DNA of 64,000 bases from Isoetes taiwanensis (Eukaryota > Streptophyta > Lycopodiopsida > Isoetales > Isoetaceae). The notes beneath the pieces were generated by a model. That model was given only the letters and a program-made list of their open reading frames with translations. It was not told the origin of the DNA and made no database searches. Of the stretch, positions 23,690 through 36,149 are shown in pieces. Both the position numbers and the translations under genes were made by a program. The DNA lies in the NCBI GenBank assembly GCA_021234155.1, contig JAJEKV010000047.1, forward strand, positions 9,940,081-10,004,080, read 5' to 3'. Within the stretch, counting starts at the first letter, position 1. Each line of letters begins with the position of its first letter.

Positions 23690-25905
23690 TAGAACTTCAA
23701 ATAGCTAATGCACGCTCATAAGGGAATTCCTCAATGTCATACTTACTTGCATAACCACGTATACAGGGATCTAAGTTTTTTGTCAATTTATTCCGCACCT
23801 TATTCTTTAAAACTTCCATGATGCTAAATGTTCTTTCATCTACTGACCCTAAAATCATAGTTTGATATATAAATCTATGCGCTTGAAGTACTTTGATATT
23901 TGTTCTCGAAGGACTTGACTATATCCAAAAAGGTCTGAAGTTTCATGATTGCTCCAAATTTAATGATCTCCTTATCATCAATCTTACCAGCCTGCTCCCA
24001 CGTTGTTGTCCCAATGGTTGTGATAACTACCTTTCTTCATCCAAGATGCCATCAACCTGGATACCATTTCTTGCATACGAGAAATGATCAATCAAGATAT
24101 GCAATCTTCGTTTGAATTCAGATTGAACCTTGTGTATCAATTGGGGCATTGTTCCAAAATTGTGAAAATACAATAGACATGGCATCCAAAAACTCGTCAC
24201 TTGGAAAACACTCTCTAATATCTTTTGACAATGCTTTTGCCACAGCAGCTAAATTTATTCGTACTTTTGACATGATAGTATCAAAATCAGGTTTCTTAAC
24301 TGCAACTTGACATAGAAGGCATCCTCATTTTCTAGTTTGGTCATGTACATCTGAAATTATTAGACAAAATTATTATGAAGACAAGAGTGCATTCTCAAAA
24401 TTGTCAGTGAATTATCAGAATTATGGAAACAAAAATATAATATTCTCAATGTTACCTGCACTAGTTTGGAATGCACTTTTACACAAAGTATTCCTCTACA
24501 ATTGTGAGAAAGCTTATACTTTTTTCTCCATCTATTTTGGTTAGCTTGTATCAATCAGGAAACTTTTCTTTCACATATGGTGCGTTTGATGTGTATGTAT
24601 ACAAATAGTCCAATGCCGTGCATGCCAACCTCCGAGCAATAGCATATTCAGATATATATAAAGTGCTAGATAGTGCGAACTTGGATACAATGTTCATTTG
24701 TTTCAACATTGGCTGAAACCCTATGCAAAACATTACTTTAGAGTTTTGTAGCAGCAACAATTCAAAGTAATTTTCAAAAACAAAATGTTATAAGCAATAA
24801 ATAATGCAATTCTCACTTGCCAATGTTAACAAAGTCTCGATGTCAGTGATTTGGGACAACAACTCCAATGCTTTCTCTCCATCTTTCTTCGTGGAAGCTA
24901 GTTTGTCCATTAATGCAATGAGAGTTTGGTACTCATTAAACAATCTTTTTGCTGGAGAATTGAGGGAAATCCACCTTGTTGCCAGATTCTTTAACAGGTT
25001 GTTTCCTTTGGCCAATCCTACGACCATTTCTTTGAAACTCTTAAGCCTGTAACAATGCAATTCATGCCTAAACTATTAGTCAAACCCATCTGCAAATTCC
25101 CAACCATTACTTCTTGATCAATGGGACTGCAGAAAGTTGGAGTTGCCTTGCAGCTTTACAAGCTTCTTGTGTTTCTCATAATCGGTCATGGATCTTCCCA
25201 GTTGCAAGACATGATAGACTGTTTCTCTTTCACCATGTATATGTCTATTGCACGAGTTTCTCTTTCAAATGTCTATTTGCCAAGCTCTTCCACATGCTAA
25301 CAATTGTAATGGCTTTGCTATTCCACTCCATGTCCTTCAAATATTGTGTATAGGCCTCGACATTTTTGTTGTGTTTGCAATTCTCCTTCCATTGCATAAC
25401 AAACTTTTCTTTTTCATCAATGTTTTACTTCAAGTAGACCTTTCCCATATGCTTCTCAATTGTATCCACTTTTAGCTACAGTAGCAATGGTTTTTTTCCT
25501 TCCAGGAGCATGGAATACGACGAGATTTTTTGCTTGCCCACCATCAGAATCTTCTTCCTCTTCCGTCCAAAGATACCTCTTAAAGCCAATTGATTTTGAA
25601 TTTTCTACCAGCAGCCCAATCCCACTTCCTTTTCTTTCCCGTCTTCTCTTCCTCATTATTATGGCCATCACCCCCTCCACTTCCAGTCTCTACTGCCGCA
25701 GTAGAAGCACTAGCTTGATGAGCTAAATTACCTTGAGAATCATCAGCCACTTGACGGACCGAATTAGTTTGAGAAGAATCCATCTCAACCAATGAGATGC
25801 TCATGTCTAAATGCCCACTGCTCATTACATATGCATGATGTGCATTTGCAACATCTTCAGCGAGATGCACTAGGAAGATCTTGCGATCGATGGAAGTAAG
25901 CACAT
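23690..25905 (-). pseudogene. hAT-superfamily-like transposase relic
   Basis: Pieces in order on the minus strand resemble plant hAT-type or ZNF862-like proteins. There is an N-terminal acidic and serine-rich segment leading into KKRKWDWAAGRKFKINWL (about 25600-25640), as in BED/TTF-type N-termini. A central block follows (25060-24788), with LATRWISLNSPAKRLFNEYQ and a TDIETLLTLA helix. A segment with NIVSKFALSSTLYISEYAIA lies at 24.66 kb. The C-terminal block at 23850-23700 reads GSVDERTFSIMEVLKNKVRN, then ends in FPYERALAI, which matches the hAT dimerisation region. Frameshifts and stops separate the pieces and no terminal inverted repeats were identified. It is a decayed copy. Catalytic residues cannot be assigned. 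Confidence 0.6.
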
Positions 25906-26499
25906 ATATTATTCTTTAAAGTCATCTGCCACAAGTAAATTAGAGAAGCATTTTCTTTTCCTTTTCTTCCACTAGTAACAATGATTGATTCAATCAAAAA
26001 CTCTATTTACAGTGTTAACAATATTCTTAATACTTAAGACAACGTGAATGATCCTCAAGCCCTGTAAAAAAAATAATATTAGATACAATGGACCAAAAAA
26101 TAAAGTTTTGCTCCATAAACCTAGCCAACAGAAGCTTCTAAATAAGCAAGCTTGCATGTACTGCCTTGTTAGTTTTCAATATATGTTAATTCTCTCTTCC
26201 TCATTTTCTAGAATCCAAAGTCAAAAACTCAAAACAAATACAATGTACAAGGTGTACAGAAGAAGATGGACTGTTTATACATGGAGTATTCACCTAGGTT
26301 TTGTGAGAAAGAACTCACATTTATTTTTGCACTAGCAACACACTATTCCTATTCTTTAGTTCAGCATGAATCTAAGAACTCTCATGATTTATCTATTTTA
26401 AACAAAAGAGACTACAACAAGTTCAAGCTAGACCACTTTCTCACCCATTTGAAATCCAATCGCAAAATGTAATGCAAATACCTATATCAATATTCAATC
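25906..26499. other. AT-rich spacer
   Basis: No gene or strong repeat is visible between the hAT-like relic and the GAATCT array. Confidence 0.4.
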
Positions 26500-27122
26500 T
26501 GGATTTGGCTTCTAGTCAAATTTGTACAGTCTAGGGGAATCTTGTAAAATCTAGGGGAATCTTCATAGAATCTAAGGGAATGTAGGAGAATCTAGATAGA
26601 AACTTGAGGAATGTAGAGGAATCTTAAGATAATATTTAAGAATCTAGGAGAATCTCAAGAGAATACTAGGGAATCTATGGAATCCAAAGAGAGTTTTTGG
26701 GAATCAAAGGGAATCTTCAAAAAATCTTTGAGAATCTAGAGGAATCTTGATGGAATCTTGGAGAATTTAGGGAATTTTCCTAGAATCTAAGAGAATTTAG
26801 GGGGATCTATATGGAATCTTGGAGAATCTAGAGGAATCTTTGGAAATCTAGGGGAATCTTTGTATAACCTTAAGAATCTAGGAAATCGTTTTGGAATCTT
26901 TCACACTGAGTGTATTTTGCAGGGGAATTTTCATAAAATATTAGGCAATCTAAGGGAATGTTTAGGAATCATCAAGGGGTCTTGGGGAATATAAGGGAAC
27001 ATTGATGGAATCTTAAAGAACCTTGGGGAATCCTTTCAGAGTCTTGGAGACTCTAAGAGAATCTTTATAGAATCTTCATCGAATGGCTATGCATTTGGCT
27101 TCTATTCGGCTTTGTACAGTCC
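26500..27122. repeat. Degenerate GGGAATCT-rich array flanked by about 30-bp direct repeats
   Basis: About 560 bp consist of imperfect short units such as GAATCTAGGGGAATCTT, spaced 10-25 bp with no fixed period. The array is bracketed by two near-identical segments, TTTGGCTTCTAGTCAAATTT (from 26506) and TTTGGCTTCTATTCGGCTTT (from 27093), each continuing GTACAGTC. Confidence 0.8.
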
Positions 27123-29099
27123 CTCATAGTACAAAAACTTGTATATATATAATACTTTTTTTAAGTTGACTGGAACTTGCTTTATTTGTAACTCGCCCTC
27201 TTTTAGCGCTTTTATCTCCTCCTCGTCCTCCTCAAGTGCCTCTCTCTCTCCTTTTGCCCCTTTGCTTGTGTTCCATGGATTTCTCCACACGCCAACAATG
27301 GTATCTGGATGGGTAACACTGGAATCCGCATGTTCCCTTTGAGCTTCTCCATCCCTACCTACTCCAGGATATAGACCTTATTAGTAACATGCAAGCTCAC
27401 CCCAACTATGCCAGGTTCCTTGAGTTTTATATCAAGAGATGGTTCCCCTGTGTATTCAACAAGGAGATCTGCCACACTTATATCTTAGCCAAGAGACTTT
27501 ACTACAGATGATGGGGGATGACCGACATGCCTCCAATGTCCTCAGGGGCATTACTAGATGGGCTAAGCATCCCCCATTGTACGTTTAGATGATGAGACCT
27601 ATTTTGAAGTCCATTATGCCCTAGATATCCTAATGGACCAATATGTCGAAGATGAGGACATCCCCCTGAGAAAGGGAAGATGCAGGTGCCCTCACCAGGA
27701 TAGGAGGATGAGCGCGTTGATCAGGATGACTTTGTCCGATAGAAACAATTGGATGAAGAGATGCCAATACCCAGGGGGCAAGGGTCTTAAGCACAAACAG
27801 AAGCCTGAGGTCCTTTAGAACTCGCCAAGTATTGCATGGGCGACTTCCTTGATTTTTTTCCAGTAGAGTTCCTGCCACAATTTCAGCAACTGTTAAGTTT
27901 CCAGTCAGAGGAAATCGAGCCCGTGGATACCCTTCTAAAACTTTGACACCTGATGTTGCAGGGTGCCCCATCAGAACTGCCTCCAGAAGCTTTTATAGCT
28001 ATAGAACCTCACGTTCCTAATATAAATGATGTTGAGGTCATAATGGAGCCCGATGAAGAAGGGGAGGACTTATTAGAAAATAAGGATCATGCTCGGGAAG
28101 AGAAACAAGAAACCAAGGAAGAAGAGATGTCAGTGGACATCGATAAAGAAGTTGACGCCGCCATTTCATAGGAAGCGAAGGCTCTGGGAAATCATACCCT
28201 CCACCTCTTCCTATCTGCATTTAAGGAAGGACAGGTCCTTTTGTCGCACGAGACCTTGCTCCTAAGGTCGAGGCATCTTGGGCAGCATTTCGTGCCTTGT
28301 CCACTTTGGCAGGTTATAAGAAGATCAGTAACTGCACATCTACTCTTGTGCTGGTACGTCAGGACCTTGCCATCGCTGCCATGGGCCAAGATATAGCGGC
28401 CTGGGTGAGTACGAAGTTGCTCATCACAGCATCGTTGGCCACTGCCTTTTCCGCCCGAGGTTGCGTCTGCAGCTGCGTTCAGTTCACCATCAGCCTAGGC
28501 ATCACCTTACTTCGGCACTGATAACCACCTGAGCCTCCATCTCCCATGGAGGAAGACGTAGGACCTAGCTCCTGAGCATTCTAATTACTATTAGGGCTTG
28601 CCTTCGGGCATTACCTATTGTAAAGCCAACATTGGCATTTTCTAGTATTATATAATATAAGTTTTAATCTTGTTATGCCTTCTTCGATTATTCAGTCATG
28701 GATGGTCATGGGGTATGACAAATTATTCTTTTTTTTCGTACGTCCATTTCATCTATAATCTATTTCCTTCTTCTCATATAGATGCCATACGAAATCCACC
28801 GTGGGCAACCCTAGTGGACCCCGACTGTTTGACGCCCGAGCAAGAGTTAGTTCTCATGAAGCGTCAAATGGCCAAAATTCAGGCCTATGTCATGCAGAGG
28901 CATCCTTCACCCGCACTTCTGGAGTATGGCCCTGAAGTGGCCGCAGCTAAAATTAACCAGATGTCTCAACCTACGCCAATAAGAGATGCTACTGGCTCAG
29001 CGCGCCTTCAACTCCTCTACATTTGACTCTAGCTCAGACTCTTCAGATTCTTCAATCTCAGATGCAGATCTCGCCAAATCCACTAAGAAGGATGTCAAA

Positions 29100-29824
29100 A
29101 AACGGTCGATTATGCTATTACTAGCATTTGGAAAAACTGTAAACTTGCCCAATTTTCGTGTAAGACTAGGTCTGATGTTGATGTAGAATCATGGCTAGAC
29201 GAAATGCATGAGTTTGGGCAATCATATGGCATGACTGAGAAGGATATAGGCAAAGTTACAACCACCAAACGTATACGGTGGAAAGGCTATGCTAAAGCTC
29301 ATGGGCTGACAAGGACCAAATGTAGGTACAAGACATTTGCAAAGGCATTTAAATCTCATTATGTTCTACATGCACATTGATGCCAGCAGATACAAACCTT
29401 TTACCGCCTGGAATAGAGGAGTATGTCAGTCCAAGCTTACGCAAACGAATTTATGCGCTTACGTCTGTATGTTCCCAACATCACCGAGCGCCGTGCAGCT
29501 GAAGGGTATATCGAAGGATTATCTCCTACCCTTAAAGAAACTAGTACGCGCCATTCACACCAAAATTGTTGCAGAAGCTGAGGCTACGGCTCTCAGCCTT
29601 GAAGAAGAACACCAACATCTTCTTACATGCGTCCCTCAATTTTTGGTGGGGGAAGGGCCTATACGCCCTATAAAGCATGTTCACCCAGCCTGGGACTCCA
29701 CAACAGTCTTCCTATCCAGAGAATGACAAGAAGGTGAACTTCAATGTCCCGGACAAACCTCCAAATCCACTAGGGACTATGCAGCAGATTCTCCAGCTAT
29801 TCCCAAGGAAGCCCAGGAACAGTT
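29100..29824 (+). pseudogene. gag relic of the chromovirus-like element
   Basis: Across frames one reads VESWLDEMHEFGQSYGMTEK (29,190 region), YKTFAKAFKSHY, then SVQAYANEFMRLRLYVPNI with ERRAAEGYIEGLSPTLKE, a typical retrotransposon gag helix set. KIVAEAEATALSLEEEH follows. Near 29,790 AIPKEAQEQLRKE matches the conserved start of gypsy RT, so the protease region appears to have been lost between gag and RT. Confidence 0.65.
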
Positions 29825-31011
29825 AAGGAAGGAAGGAAGGAAGGAAGGAAGGAAGTTTATTTTAACGTCCACGGAGGCCAGAGGCCTATGAGACGGTACA
29901 TGCAGAGAACAGGCAAAAAAGCCAAAAACCCCAACACCAAAAACAAACAATGTAACTGTAGAGTAGAACCCTACTACCGGGATGAAAAAACCCCCACTTG
30001 GGAGGAAAAACCCTAACAGTAGGCTCTCAAATACCATGCCCCAGAAGAGCAAGTCTGACGGCCGAAATCTGCAGGATGTAAGCTCCCAACAAGCGCTACC
30101 ATAGGTGATGCGAGTAACTCGATATAGCGGTGTCGAAAGCATCTAAGATCGCTGTGCACTTTGCTTTCGGACATGGGCATATCTTTGCACCGGGCCGGAG
30201 GGCATGGTGCTCATCCTCTATCACGTGCATCTCACAACACCGACATATCCTCTCCTCCTCCCGGGATCCCGTGGCCCGCCATTCACCCCCAAATGACTGT
30301 TTCAATTCTCGAGGTAATGGGAACCCGCCCTTATGGCAGCAATAGCTCTCCGCTTTCTTCACGAGATGTGTGCTTTCAAGCACCGATGGGGTCCATGCTC
30401 AAGGCCGGGATTAATCTGGAGCGTGATAGTGCTCTCGTCTTGGGCTTTGCAAGAGTAGAGGCATCCCACGGGTGGCAGCATAGCCCGCATCCAATTGCCC
30501 ATTCTCAAGCGATCGGGACCGCCAAAGGTGCCACCATCCGTTGGTAATCCATAGACCACCTCCTAAACCATCCCTTACAAAGGCGTGCGTGCCATACCCT
30601 CTTCAGCCACCGGGGCCCGCGTTAACAACACGGCCTGTGGGGGCAAGTGATGGTCATCCATCCCATCCACCTTATGGAAGCAAGTAAGATGCCTGCGCAT
30701 ATAGCGTATCGTCAGTAAAGGCCGTAACCCCGCCTCATACAACAAAAATCGATACGATGCGGTGTCCTTCACTCCCAAGCTATATGTCAAGAAAGCTTTC
30801 TGCACCCTTTCCAACCTATCCCACGTATTTTTGCTAACTGCTGGGCCCCAAACCTCCACCCCATATAGCAGCACCGGCTCGACCAAAGCCCTAAACAGGT
30901 GTGCTCTCCTCGCCCAGTCACAGAGATCTATCCGGCAACACGCATTTTGCACTGCATATAAAGCCTTCCAGCCTGCACTGGCTCTCCTCTCCACACAGAC
31001 AGGGCTTGTAA
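29825..31011 (-). mobile_element. 5'-truncated non-L1 LINE nested in the chromovirus, (TTCC)n tail
   Basis: The minus strand encodes the C-terminal part of a LINE ORF2. The segment [18 protein letters not shown] with [17 protein letters not shown] is at 30,950-30,790. Downstream (30,300) a cysteine motif reads ERICRCCEMHVIEDEHH. The 3' end has a small hairpin (AGGCC-loop-GGCCT at 29875-29887) and a (TTCC)7 tail at 29827-29854. The RT catalytic core is missing through 5' truncation. The element sits between the RT N-terminal LRKE and [11 protein letters not shown] of the host element. Confidence 0.75.
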
Positions 31012-32280
31012 AGGATGGCACATTGCGCTTGTGCATTGATTACCAGCAATTAAATAAGCACATTATTAAGAATCCGTATGCTTTACCACGGGCTGATGAC
31101 CTTAAGGGCCAATTGCAAAGAGCCAGATACTTCTCCAAGATTGATCTTAGATCCAGATATCATTAGATAAGGATCAAGGAAGAAGATATCCCTAAGTTAG
31201 CTTTTAGGACATACTATGGACATTATGAATTCACTGTAATGTCATTTGGGCTAATCAATGCCCCTGCTATATTTATGCAATTGCTGAACGATGTCTTCCA
31301 TAACTATCTCGATGAGTTTGTCATCATGTTCTTCAATGACATCCTTATTTATAGTAAAACTTTGGAAGACCATGAACGCCATCTTCGCTTAGCCTTACAA
31401 AAATTATGACGTCATCATATATTTGCTAAATTCTCCAAATGCAAGTTTGCCACTACTCGAATGGAGTACCTAAGACATAATGTCTCTGCTGACGGTATAA
31501 GGACTGGCCCGCTCCTACCAATGTTTCAGAGGTCAGAAGTTTCTTGGGATTGGCAGGATATTATAGGAAATTTGTTAAGGATTTTGCTAAGATGGTTGCA
31601 CCCCTTATTGATCTCACCAAAAACGAAAAAGTTAAAGATTGGGTCACACGTTGGAAGGAGAAAGTCCAATCTAGATTCCATCAATTGAAGGAAGCATTGA
31701 CCACTACTCCAATTCTTACCTTGCCGGATCCTCACAAGGATAAGCGGGTTCCCACTTATGCCAGTAAGATAGCTACTGGAGGCATCTTAATGCAGGAGGG
31801 AAGGGTTATCGCATATGACTCCAAGAAGATGAATGAAGCTGAATAGCAATATCCAACACATGATCAAAAGTTGCTTGCCGTTATGCGGGCTCTATGCATA
31901 TGGAGACATTACCTTCTAGAGAGGAGATTTTAGTTAGATACAGATCATCAAAGTCTCCAGTATATCTTCATCCAACCCCACCTTAATCATCAATGTAGAT
32001 GGATGGAATTCCTAAAGGAATATGACTTTGAGGTTGTGTACAAGCCAGACACGCACAATGCTATTGCTGATGCCCTTTCTAAGCTCATTACCCGCACGCA
32101 TTGTAATGCTATTTCCACCCTCACTAATGAGTTTGGGAGAATAATTGAACAAACTCTCCCAATTGATCCTGAACTTCATGAGGTTTGGCACAACGTATGC
32201 AAGAAAGCTAGAACAGATAAAGAGCGAGAGGCTTTTCGTCATTACAAAAAAGGAGGGCAACCTCCTTTATTACAAGAATA
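31012..32280 (+). pseudogene. RT and RNase H of the chromovirus-like element
   Basis: [16 protein letters not shown] opens the RT, followed by [19 protein letters not shown] and then [17 protein letters not shown] at about 31,210. The catalytic box reads [10 protein letters not shown], with Asn where the first Asp of the usual YxDD is expected, which should abolish polymerase activity. A frame with [20 protein letters not shown] and [20 protein letters not shown] marks the thumb and RNase H, then KPDTHNAIADALSK closes it. Several stops and frame changes interrupt the reading. Confidence 0.8.
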
Positions 32281-33470
32281 AAATATGTATGCTAGAAATA
32301 TCGGGTATTAGAAAGCTCATTCTCCATGACACACATAATAGTCCAATAGCGGGATGTGCTGGGTTTATGAGAACCTATTTTAAGATCCGATCCAGCTACT
32401 TTCGGCCGGCAATGAAGAAGCACATTGCCCGTTACATTAAGCATTGTCAGCTTTGCCAGCAAACAAAAGAAGAGCAGTTCAGAATTCTAGGAGAGCTAGA
32501 ACCTTTGGAAGTCCCCATGCCAAATGGGAAGTTATAACCATGGATTTCATTGTGGGCTTACCAAGAACTCTTCGAGGATTTGATGCATTGATAGTAGTGG
32601 TGGACAAGCTTTTTAAGATGGCCCAATTCTTGCCATGTCGCACTACAGATACCGCCTTGGATACCGCGTTACTGTTCTCCAAGGAGATCTTTCGTCTCCA
32701 TGGTATGCCACGCACCATTATCTCAGATCGTGACATTAAGTTTGTTAGTAAGCAATCACAATGGGTCAACTATATCTATTTGGTGGAATTCGTTTACAAT
32801 AGCAGCCAACAAGAGCCTTCGTGAATGTCCCATTGATGATTAACTATGGGTATCAATGTCTTATTCCAGACACATGGCACAATTTTGTTTCTAAGGTGGA
32901 AGTCTCCCAGCAATTACTTACAGACATGCAGGCCTTGGTGGAGGAAGTCCCTGGCTATTTATTGGCCGCCAGAAGTAGACAGAAAAGTGTTCACACGAAT
33001 TTCAAGTCGGTGAATCTGTGTGGCTAAAGATTAAAGGCAAGCAAGTTATATAAGTTTAAGATTGAAAATTATAAGAAACTGGCACCATGATGGGCGGGCC
33101 CTTTTGAAATCGTCCAATGAATAGGCCTTCATGCTTATAAGTTGAATTTGCCTGCGCATCTAAAGGTCCATAAAGTTTTTCACGTAAGCCTTTTGAAGAA
33201 GCATACACCTGATCCAGAAGAGATTCTTGATACACCAACCCTTCTGGAAATGACTGATGAAGAGTTGGAAATTGTTCCAGAGGCTCTTCTTGATAGAGCA
33301 TATAAGCAAACTCGTCGGACTCAGATCCTGCAATATTTGGTTCCGTGGAAGAATTTACCAACGGAAGATGCTACATAGGTTCTTAAGGCAAATCTTGATA
33401 AGACTTACCCAGACTTTATGCGACAGTGTCAGGTGCTGTCGCCTCCAACTTTGATGGTAAGCACAGGAGT
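32281..33470 (+). pseudogene. Integrase and chromodomain end of the chromovirus-like element
   Basis: The zinc-binding HHCC region is readable (HDTHNSPIAGCAGF..., YIKHCQLCQQTK). The catalytic core starts ITMDFIVGLPRTLRGFDALI and reaches GMPRTIISDRDIKFVSK, giving the first two acidic residues. The part that should carry the final Glu is deleted, as SKQSQWVNYIYLVEFVYNSS follows directly. The C-terminal VHKVFHVSLLKKHTPDP and an ILDRAYKQTRR-like then VPWKNLPTEDAT segment resembles a chromodomain, which targets such elements to heterochromatin. Confidence 0.75.
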
Positions 33471-33989
33471 GTTTAATCTCGACGGGGATCATGCCGGGGT
33501 TGGGAATACATGCATTTTATTTCGGCATGATAGGACGCGTTTGCCTACGGCTATAATGGGAATGATGCCATTCCTTATGTTGGGGCGAATAGCAAGCCCT
33601 AGGCATGATAGAATACCCCTTTTCATTCTTTTCTTTACATCTTTTAAACAGGGGGTGGACCCCTTAACCACAATCTTTTTTATTATCTAGTATGTACTGA
33701 TGTACTCTGAATCTGCAGGCCAGTAGTGGTTGTTATAGAACCTGCGGTTTCGTATTTTCATAACTGTTTTCCTTTTTTTGCCGTGTGTTGTCGTTTACCA
33801 GTATGGTCCACTGAGGGTCCCCGTTGTAATTGCGCCTGTGTTGCTTTAAGCTTGTATGAAGAACTGCGGTCCAAAACTATGATCCTCTATTATCATTTCA
33901 TGCATCGTCTAAATTACATGTTTGAATATATTAGCTTTCTCTTACTCTTAACTTTAACCACCTAAATGTTGAGGACAGAATTTTTCTAC

Positions 33990-34000
33990 GGGGGGGAGAA
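33990..34000 (+). other. Polypurine tract of the chromovirus-like element
   Basis: GGGGGGGAGAA directly precedes TGCGATG. In LTR retrotransposons the purine tract primes plus-strand synthesis and abuts the TG that starts the 3' LTR. Its position after the chromodomain fits. Confidence 0.6.
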
Positions 34001-35320
34001 TGCGATGTTCCATGTATTTATATGCTATACATATAAATATCATGACACGTCACTATAGGTATTTTGCGACCATTGTGGGGTAAACTAAAGAGATTTAAGT
34101 TAGGTATGCTAAGAAATTAGTTCATTAAACTATTTGGAGACTAAATGTCTAGTTAATTAGTAGTAATTGGTACAAAGTGACGTATAGGATAAAGCCACCT
34201 GGATCAGCTCGATTTGCCCAGGGTACTTACCCATTTGGGAGGTATTCAAGTGGTCCTCCAACCCAATTGTGATGAGCAAGTGTTCGGGTGAAGGACACAG
34301 AGGTGTCATTCGTCCCACGCCTTCTATGGGGAATCCTATATAGTGGAAGCGTACGTACAAGTTATGAAATGCATCATAAATGAGGGTTCTACCCTAGGCT
34401 CCAGATATCAACAGACAGTCACGACCTCCAGATATCAACAGATAGAATCATGACAATGGCATTGGCTGGCATAGGACAATGGCTAAGGTAGTCCACTCCA
34501 TCCGCCCCTCTTGTGCACACTTTGCAGATAGGCTGAAACATGCTATGGCGTGATTGTAGCCTTCCGAAGACGTAATCTCATGCATTCACTCTATGAGACT
34601 ACTCTAGGTTGCATCTCCCCGGTCCGATGAGGCAGGTTAGGGAGGCGTCCCTTCCCCGGGCACCATGGATTCCTGGGTGTGCTAGAGGATACGCGCCATA
34701 TCAGTGGCCCACGCATCTGTACCCGACTTAAATCCCCCAAAATCCATAGGTCGGATCATCGCACCTATCGAGTCGAGGCCACTCCTTTCCAAACCTGCCC
34801 TGCGGCCCAGGAGGTGTTAGACCCATACTCGGCCCATACACGGTGACCGACTATAAGCCTAGCACACTGTAGGATCCCCATTAGCCGCGCTCAGCAAGGC
34901 TCCACCCCCCTTCACCACGGTACCCCTTGTCTGGTGCTCAATCACATCATAGCCTCCACATCCAGGTGGGTTCTTGTGCACATATAAATCATCATGATCC
35001 AAGAGTCAATCTGACATGCATTTCCCATGCATATGTACCAAGGACAACATAAAACAATGCCAATACTTGCAATGGCAACAGTTGCAATGATATAAAAAAG
35101 AACAAATCACATTCATGTGCTACTACATCATGATGTCTATTCAACAAGTACATGATAACATATTGCAACCATGACACAAAACCATGGTATAGCATTTAGC
35201 AAGTTTAGATACTTATACAAAGAGGACATAGAAAGTCCATATTGTTTTCTTATAGGTGATGCTTCCCTGGAACCACTTCCCTCCATAAGAAACACAACCT
35301 CTCACAAGGAATGCAATGCC
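34001..35320. other. Putative 3' LTR start and unassigned, partly GC-rich DNA
   Basis: The first few hundred bases may be 3' LTR. The block 34,480-34,990 is clearly more GC-rich than its surroundings (for example CCCTGCGGCCCAGGAGGTG) and has no coding frame, so it is probably another repeat. No LTR end was fixed. Confidence 0.35.
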
Positions 35321-35324
35321 ATAT

Positions 35325-36140
35325 GAATGAGAATGAGAATGAGAATGAGAATGAGAATGATTTTTTATCGTCCACTGAGGCCAATCGGCCTATGGGACCC
35401 ATAAGGAGCGCAACAAACTTATTACTGTCCGTGTTAAAAAACCCCCGCCCCGAAGGGTTTTCGAGGGAAAACCCGTGGCAGTAATAAGAATGCTGTCAAA
35501 CTGTACAAGTACACATCAATGTTTATATACATGTCAAGTGTGTGCCCGAGGACATAGCTGATCTCGCATGTCCATAACCTCCTGAAGATATGATCCCAGC
35601 ACCCGTACGGATGCTGTGCTCAATGTCACATGTAACGGCTGGCCAGGCCTGACCAACTCAGCATATCGTGTCCGAATTTGATCATATGCTGGGCAACTTT
35701 GAAGGGTATGAGATTCATCCTCAATGACTCCCATTTGGCAGCATTGACAGAGCCTGTCCTGGCGTGGCTCACCAATCCATCTGCCTGTCTCAATTCGAAG
35801 ATGATGTGCCCCTGTGCGAATGGAGGCAATGAGTCTGCGCCTTTTCATGGGCAAGTAGGTACGCAGGTAGCATTGCAGGCCTCGTTCCAATGTGGGATTT
35901 ATGTGGCGCTGGTAGTGTGCTGTCTTGACCTGTTCAAGGGCATTGGCATCCCAAAGCTTGCTGAGGAAGCAATCGTCAAGATATTGCCTCAAGCTATGGC
36001 AATCTGCCTCTGTTTGCACATGTATGCACCTGTGCTCCTGCACATTCCATCTAGCCAACCATTGAGCTCTCTTTTCCCTCCAGCAGGCCTTGAGGCGTTG
36101 CGGCTCCATTGCAACGCCTCTATGGTCATTCTCCCATAAG
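35325..36140 (-). mobile_element. 5'-truncated non-L1 LINE, (CATTCT)n tail
   Basis: An uninterrupted minus-strand frame of about 200 codons (36148-35534) carries the C-terminus of a LINE ORF2. It has HHLRIETGRWIGEPRQ, then RLCQCCQMGVIEDESHTLQS and CPAYDQIRTRYAEL, a CCHC-type motif. About 140 bp beyond the stop is a hairpin AGGCC-loop-GGCCT (35378-35391), then ATAAAAAA and six TCATTC units (35325-35360). It shares the C-terminal motif and the hairpin with the copies at 30 kb and 52 kb. An 18-19-bp near-match, CTCCATAAGAAACACAAC (35281) and CTCCCATAAGGAACACAAC (about 36131), may be the target-site duplication. Confidence 0.8.
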
Positions 36141-36149
36141 GAACACAAC

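Larger units (their letters stand above)
27123..34000 (+). mobile_element. Ty3/gypsy chromovirus-like LTR retrotransposon, decayed and interrupted
   Basis: The order in plus orientation is: gag remnants (28.8-29.8 kb), the RT start (about 29,790), a nested LINE (29,825-31,011), RT and RNase H (31.0-32.1 kb), integrase (32.3-33.0 kb), a chromodomain-like end (33.2-33.4 kb), and a polypurine tract (33990-34000) followed by TG, the expected 3' LTR start. A downstream LTR end and a matching 5' LTR were not found, so both outer limits are uncertain. Frameshifts, stops and an internal integrase deletion make it inactive. It lies inside the possible giant intron of the coiled-coil gene. Confidence 0.7.

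Noticed and set aside
29827-29854. (GGAA)n run considered as an independent microsatellite
   Set aside because: It directly follows the LINE 3' hairpin and is best read as the tail of that LINE.
30130-30547. Plus-strand open frames of 71 and 128 codons
   Set aside because: They lie antisense to the LINE copy whose minus frame has clear ORF2 motifs.
35678-36139. 153-codon plus-strand open frame
   Set aside because: Antisense to the 204-codon LINE ORF2 frame, which carries the cysteine motif.
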